From NCBI RefSeq assembly GCF_018919175.1, contig NZ_JAHLQL010000005.1, positions 213,713 through 277,712 of the forward strand: a DNA stretch of 64,000 bases. The letters run 5' to 3'. Under the pieces are notes generated by a model. It was not told the DNA's origin. It ran no database searches and saw only the letters and a program-made list of their open reading frames with translations. Shown here one piece after another: positions 61,484-64,000 of this stretch. A program made the position numbers and the translations under genes. Origin of the DNA: Clostridium simiarum (GTDB lineage Bacteria > Bacillota > Clostridia > Clostridiales > Clostridiaceae). Each line of letters starts with the position of its first letter. Position 1 is the first letter of the stretch.

Positions 61484-62165
61484 TCCACCTATATCCTGTA
61501 CCCCAAACCGTTTCTATATACTTAGGCGCTGATGGGTTCTCTTCTATCTTAGTTCTTAACCTTCTTATGTTAACATCAACTATCTTAGGGTCCCCAAAAA
61601 AATCATATCCCCATACTATATTCAATAATTCATCTCTAGTAAATGCCTTACCTGGATTCTCAATAAACAATTTAAAGAGCAAATATTCTTTAGGCGTAAC
61701 ACATATTTCTTTTTCATTTTTATATAATTTTTGAGAGTATAGATTCAATTTAAAATCATACCTATGAATTATTTCTTCATCGGCGGATATGAGTTTTCCT
61801 TCAATTCTTCTAATTATTGCCTTAACTCTAAGCATTAACTCCAGAGGGTTAAATGGCTTCACTAAATAATCATCCGCTCCCTGTTCTAATCCCATTATTT
61901 TGTCCATATCTTGATTTCGAGCAGTAAGCATAATGATACCCATTTCTGGAAAACGTCCTCTTAAATTTTTGCAAAGACTAAATCCATCCATCCCTGGTAA
62001 CATAACATCTAACACTGCAATATGAGGCTTTTCCAATATAGCTTTTCTAAGCCCCTCCTCAGCAGAACTAGCTTCAATTACAATAAAATCATTTCTTTGG
62101 AAATTTATTCTTAAAAAACCTCTTATACTGTTTTCATCTTCCACAATAAGTACTTTTTTATCCAT
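61464..62165 (-). CDS. OmpR/PhoB family response regulator
   Basis: Protein of 233 residues. The receiver domain has the phospho-Asp in VLDVMLPGMDGF, Thr in MLTARN and Lys in YLVKPF. The C-terminal winged helix has TPKEYLLFKLF and VDVNIRRLRTKIEENPSAPKYI (in part). It is the first gene of RR-HK-lipoprotein. GAGAGG precedes the ATG. Confidence 0.93.
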   Translation of the reverse strand: MDKKVLIVEDENSIRGFLRINFQRNDFIVIEASSAEEGLRKAILEKPHIAVLDVMLPGMDGFSLCKNLRGRFPEMGIIMLTARNQDMDKIMGLEQGADDYLVKPFNPLELMLRVKAIIRRIEGKLISADEEIIHRYDFKLNLYSQKLYKNEKEICVTPKEYLLFKLFIENPGKAFTRDELLNIVWGYDFFGDPKIVDVNIRRLRTKIEENPSAPKYIETVWGTGYRWNDEKEG

Positions 62166-62246
62166 AATATCCTCTCTCCATATTTATAATAAGTTATGCT
62201 TAATAAAATTGTTGATACTATTTATTCTATTCAAAACATAAACCTA

Positions 62247-62283
62247 TAATAAAAGAGAAGTTAAATAACTTCTCTTTTATTAT
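62247..62283. terminator. Terminator between deacetylase and response regulator genes
   Basis: ATAAAAGAGAAGTTA pairs perfectly with TAACTTCTCTTTTAT over a 2-nt loop. It is symmetrical and lies 100 bp downstream of the deacetylase stop. Confidence 0.8.
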
Positions 62284-62380
62284 ACCATAATTTATCCTAT
62301 GACTACTAGTAATAGTTCCCATCTTCTGTAAACACAAAACCTTACTTCTTAATTTTTCACTTTTATATGCTTATTTCTAA

Positions 62381-63400
62381 CTAATTTAATGTTCTAAATT
62401 CATATCCATTACTCTTAAAGTGATGAATTACTTTTGGTAAAGCTTCTGCTGTAGTTTCTTTACCATAAGTATCATGCATAAGTAAAACAACTTTTTCCTG
62501 ACTTCCACTAGTACTTATAGCTCTTTCTATTAATCCTTGCGCATCCCTTTTCTTTCCTTCTGCATCACCATTTAATGCATTCCAATCTACATAATTAATG
62601 CCTTTATCCTTTAAAGCTTTTAATGCTGCATCTTGTCCCTTCCAAGACATCAATCCTCCTGGAAATCTTACAACTTTAGATTCAAAAGACTCACCTATAA
62701 TACTTTTCATTAATGAATTGGTCTTTTCTACCTCTTCTAAAAATCTATTAACATTTATAGTTCTACCCGGATATAAATACTCATAATTGTGAGAATAACT
62801 ATGATTTGCAATAGCATGTCCCTCATTATATGTTCTCTTTAAAATTTCTCCGGATTTTTCATTGATGTTTGTTCCATCCTTAGATAAATTTTTACCTACT
62901 ATAAAAAATGTTGCTTTTACATCTTCTTTTTTTAAAATATCTAACACCTTAGGTGTAACAGTGGTGGAAGGTCCATCATCAAAGGTTAAGTAAACTATTT
63001 TCTTCCCATCTGATTGAGCTTTACCCTTTACTGCCTTTTCCGCCTCCTCAGCAGAAGATATATATTTTTGTCCTTCATCAGAAGTATTTTTGTAAACTAA
63101 CTTACTTTGATCATCTTTTAACTTATCCTGTTGCTTGTCCGATTTATTGGCATTAGCTTCATTTGCCTTTTTATCTACACTAGGTGAATCTTTTGTCTCA
63201 TCTTTAGCTTCAGGTAACCCTGCTTCTAATGCAGTAGCCTGTGTTTTCTTTTCATTAGATCTATTTATTATTAATTGTCCTAACAATACACAGCCTAACA
63301 ATACAGCCAAAACTAAAATGCTAACAGCTAACCTTTTATTTCTCACCTTTTTTCGATTTTTAAAAACAGTTTTTTTCCTTCTTGAACGAAAATTTGACAT
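62381..63400 (-). CDS. Membrane-anchored polysaccharide deacetylase
   Basis: Protein of 339 residues: a very basic N-terminus, one membrane helix (LAVSILVLAVLLGCVLLGQLI split), a Lys/Asp/Glu-rich linker of about 70 residues and a NodB domain. The NodB motifs are visible: YLTFDDGPS, HSYSHNYEYL and VRFPGG. It removes acetyl groups from peptidoglycan or another surface glycan outside the cell. ATG 63400 follows AAGGAGTGGGG. The usual C-terminal HDT motif is seen as LMHDT. Confidence 0.9.
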   Translation of the reverse strand: MSNFRSRRKKTVFKNRKKVRNKRLAVSILVLAVLLGCVLLGQLIINRSNEKKTQATALEAGLPEAKDETKDSPSVDKKANEANANKSDKQQDKLKDDQSKLVYKNTSDEGQKYISSAEEAEKAVKGKAQSDGKKIVYLTFDDGPSTTVTPKVLDILKKEDVKATFFIVGKNLSKDGTNINEKSGEILKRTYNEGHAIANHSYSHNYEYLYPGRTINVNRFLEEVEKTNSLMKSIIGESFESKVVRFPGGLMSWKGQDAALKALKDKGINYVDWNALNGDAEGKKRDAQGLIERAISTSGSQEKVVLLMHDTYGKETTAEALPKVIHHFKSNGYEFRTLN

Positions 63401-63633
63401 ATCCCCACTCCTTAGATTTATCCTCATGTTTTTCATAAATTAATCTATATCTACATAGTTAATCTATAAAAATACCTTATAATACAATAATAACTCTTTA
63501 TTGATAATAAAAAATTACAAATTAGTAAAAACAACTTTAATTTCTGCATAAGGTTATAAAAACATCAATCTATTATCTCTTAAATTTAATTAATTTTCAA
63601 CCATATGAATTAAAATCTATAATTGGTATTAAA

Positions 63634-63663
63634 AACAAAAAAAGCTACATATTTTGTAGCTTT
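63634..63663 (-). terminator. Terminator of the rRNA/tRNA operon
   Basis: Minus strand AAAGCTACA pairs with TGTAGCTTT over a 4-nt loop and runs into a T7GT5 tract. It lies 44 bp after tRNA-Asn. The gap 63401-63633 is AT-rich and shows nothing else. Confidence 0.85.
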
Positions 63664-63706
63664 ATCTTACTAATTTCAATATTAAAATTTATTAAAAATA
63701 AAAAAA

Positions 63707-63781
<75 letters not shown>

Positions 63782-63787
63782 ATATGT

Positions 63788-63813
63788 AATCCTTAAGGTA
63801 AATCTTAAGGATT
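63788..63813 (-). other. Processing stem between 5S rRNA and tRNA-Asn
   Basis: AATCCTTAAG-N6-CTTAAGGATT, a perfect 10-bp hairpin in the short spacer. It has no T run in the minus sense, so it is more likely an RNase processing site than a terminator. Confidence 0.5.
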
Positions 63814-63815
63814 TA

Positions 63816-63931
63816 CCTGGCGACGACTTACTCTCCCACAAGGCCTCCCTTGCAGTACCATCAGCGCTTTAGTGCTTAACCATCGTGTTCGGAATGGGAA
63901 CGGGTGTTACCACTAAGCCATAATCACCAGA
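63816..63931 (-). rRNA. rrf: 5S ribosomal RNA
   Basis: About 116 nt in minus sense from TCTGGTGATTATGGC to GTCGTCGCCAGG. The conserved CCCGTTCCCATTCCGAACAC block and GGGAGAGTAAGTCGTCG end are present, and both ends pair. The 23S gene should lie to the right, outside the window. Confidence 0.95.
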
Positions 63932-64000
63932 TGCGACTTCTGTCTAAATCTTTGATTTAGCTTACAGAATCGTACTCCTCAGCTTTGCTGAGTGAGTTTC
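63932..64000 (-). other. 23S-5S intergenic spacer with two hairpins, partial
   Basis: Holds CTAAATC-TTT-GATTTAG and CTCAGC-TTT-GCTGAG hairpins. The outer sequences GTACTCCTC and GAGTTTC correspond in order to blocks of the dispersed repeat. It continues beyond the window. Confidence 0.6.

Overview
The window is a very AT-rich, densely coded stretch of a low-GC Firmicute. Purine-rich Shine-Dalgarno sites, frequent GTG and TTG starts, a pyrophosphate-type phosphofructokinase, class III fructose bisphosphatase, MacAB-like and MMPL exporters, Fbp/TldD/YedF and a spore-coat-like gene all point to an anaerobic spore-former, most likely Clostridium sensu stricto (C. botulinum / sporogenes / tetani type). 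That placement is inference. No phage, insertion sequence or CRISPR array is visible.

Layout. 1-2.8 kb: zinc uptake (znuA partial, znuC, znuB) with its Fur-family regulator and a Zur-box-like operator. 2.8-6.4 kb: purine permease, MntP-like manganese exporter, PPi-type phosphofructokinase. 6.4-11.2 kb: a 149-bp structured inverted-repeat element, ferritin-like protein, cysteine desulfurase, a Met-rich repeat protein with a DUF4397 protein, DUF3793 and DUF2325 genes. 11.3-20.6 kb: a MacAB-type exporter and a TetR-controlled MMPL exporter with a heptad-repeat partner. 21-22.9 kb: ABC-F ATPase.

23-34.6 kb is the most coherent accessory region. It holds a KAS III-like enzyme, CoA-transferase and MaoC hydratase; a PAS-AAA-HTH sigma-54 activator; a complete Liv-type ABC importer with an alpha/beta hydrolase; and a second alpha/beta hydrolase. 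Three sites matching the -24/-12 sigma-54 promoter (TGGyATG-N4-yTGCT) stand in front of exactly the three metabolic transcripts. I infer a sigma-54 regulon that imports, hydrolyses, CoA-activates and converts an unknown carboxylate or ester.

34.7-63.4 kb is mostly housekeeping: HtrA protease, TsaD, a RusA-like protein with a zinc-ribbon tail, homocysteine methyltransferase-like protein, SGNH hydrolase, a glpA-like / flavoprotein / DUF1667 trio behind an attenuator, histidine degradation (hutU-ftcD-hutI), Fbp, a lipid kinase, YedF, TldD/TldE, a lipoprotein with a two-component system, and a polysaccharide deacetylase. The window ends in an rrn operon tail read on the minus strand: 23S-5S spacer, 5S rRNA, tRNA-Asn, terminator.

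A dispersed repeat of about 110-125 bp with three conserved stem-loops occurs at about 45.9, 53.5 and 54.8 kb. It shows covariation in one stem and shares ordered sequence blocks with the 23S-5S spacer at the right edge.
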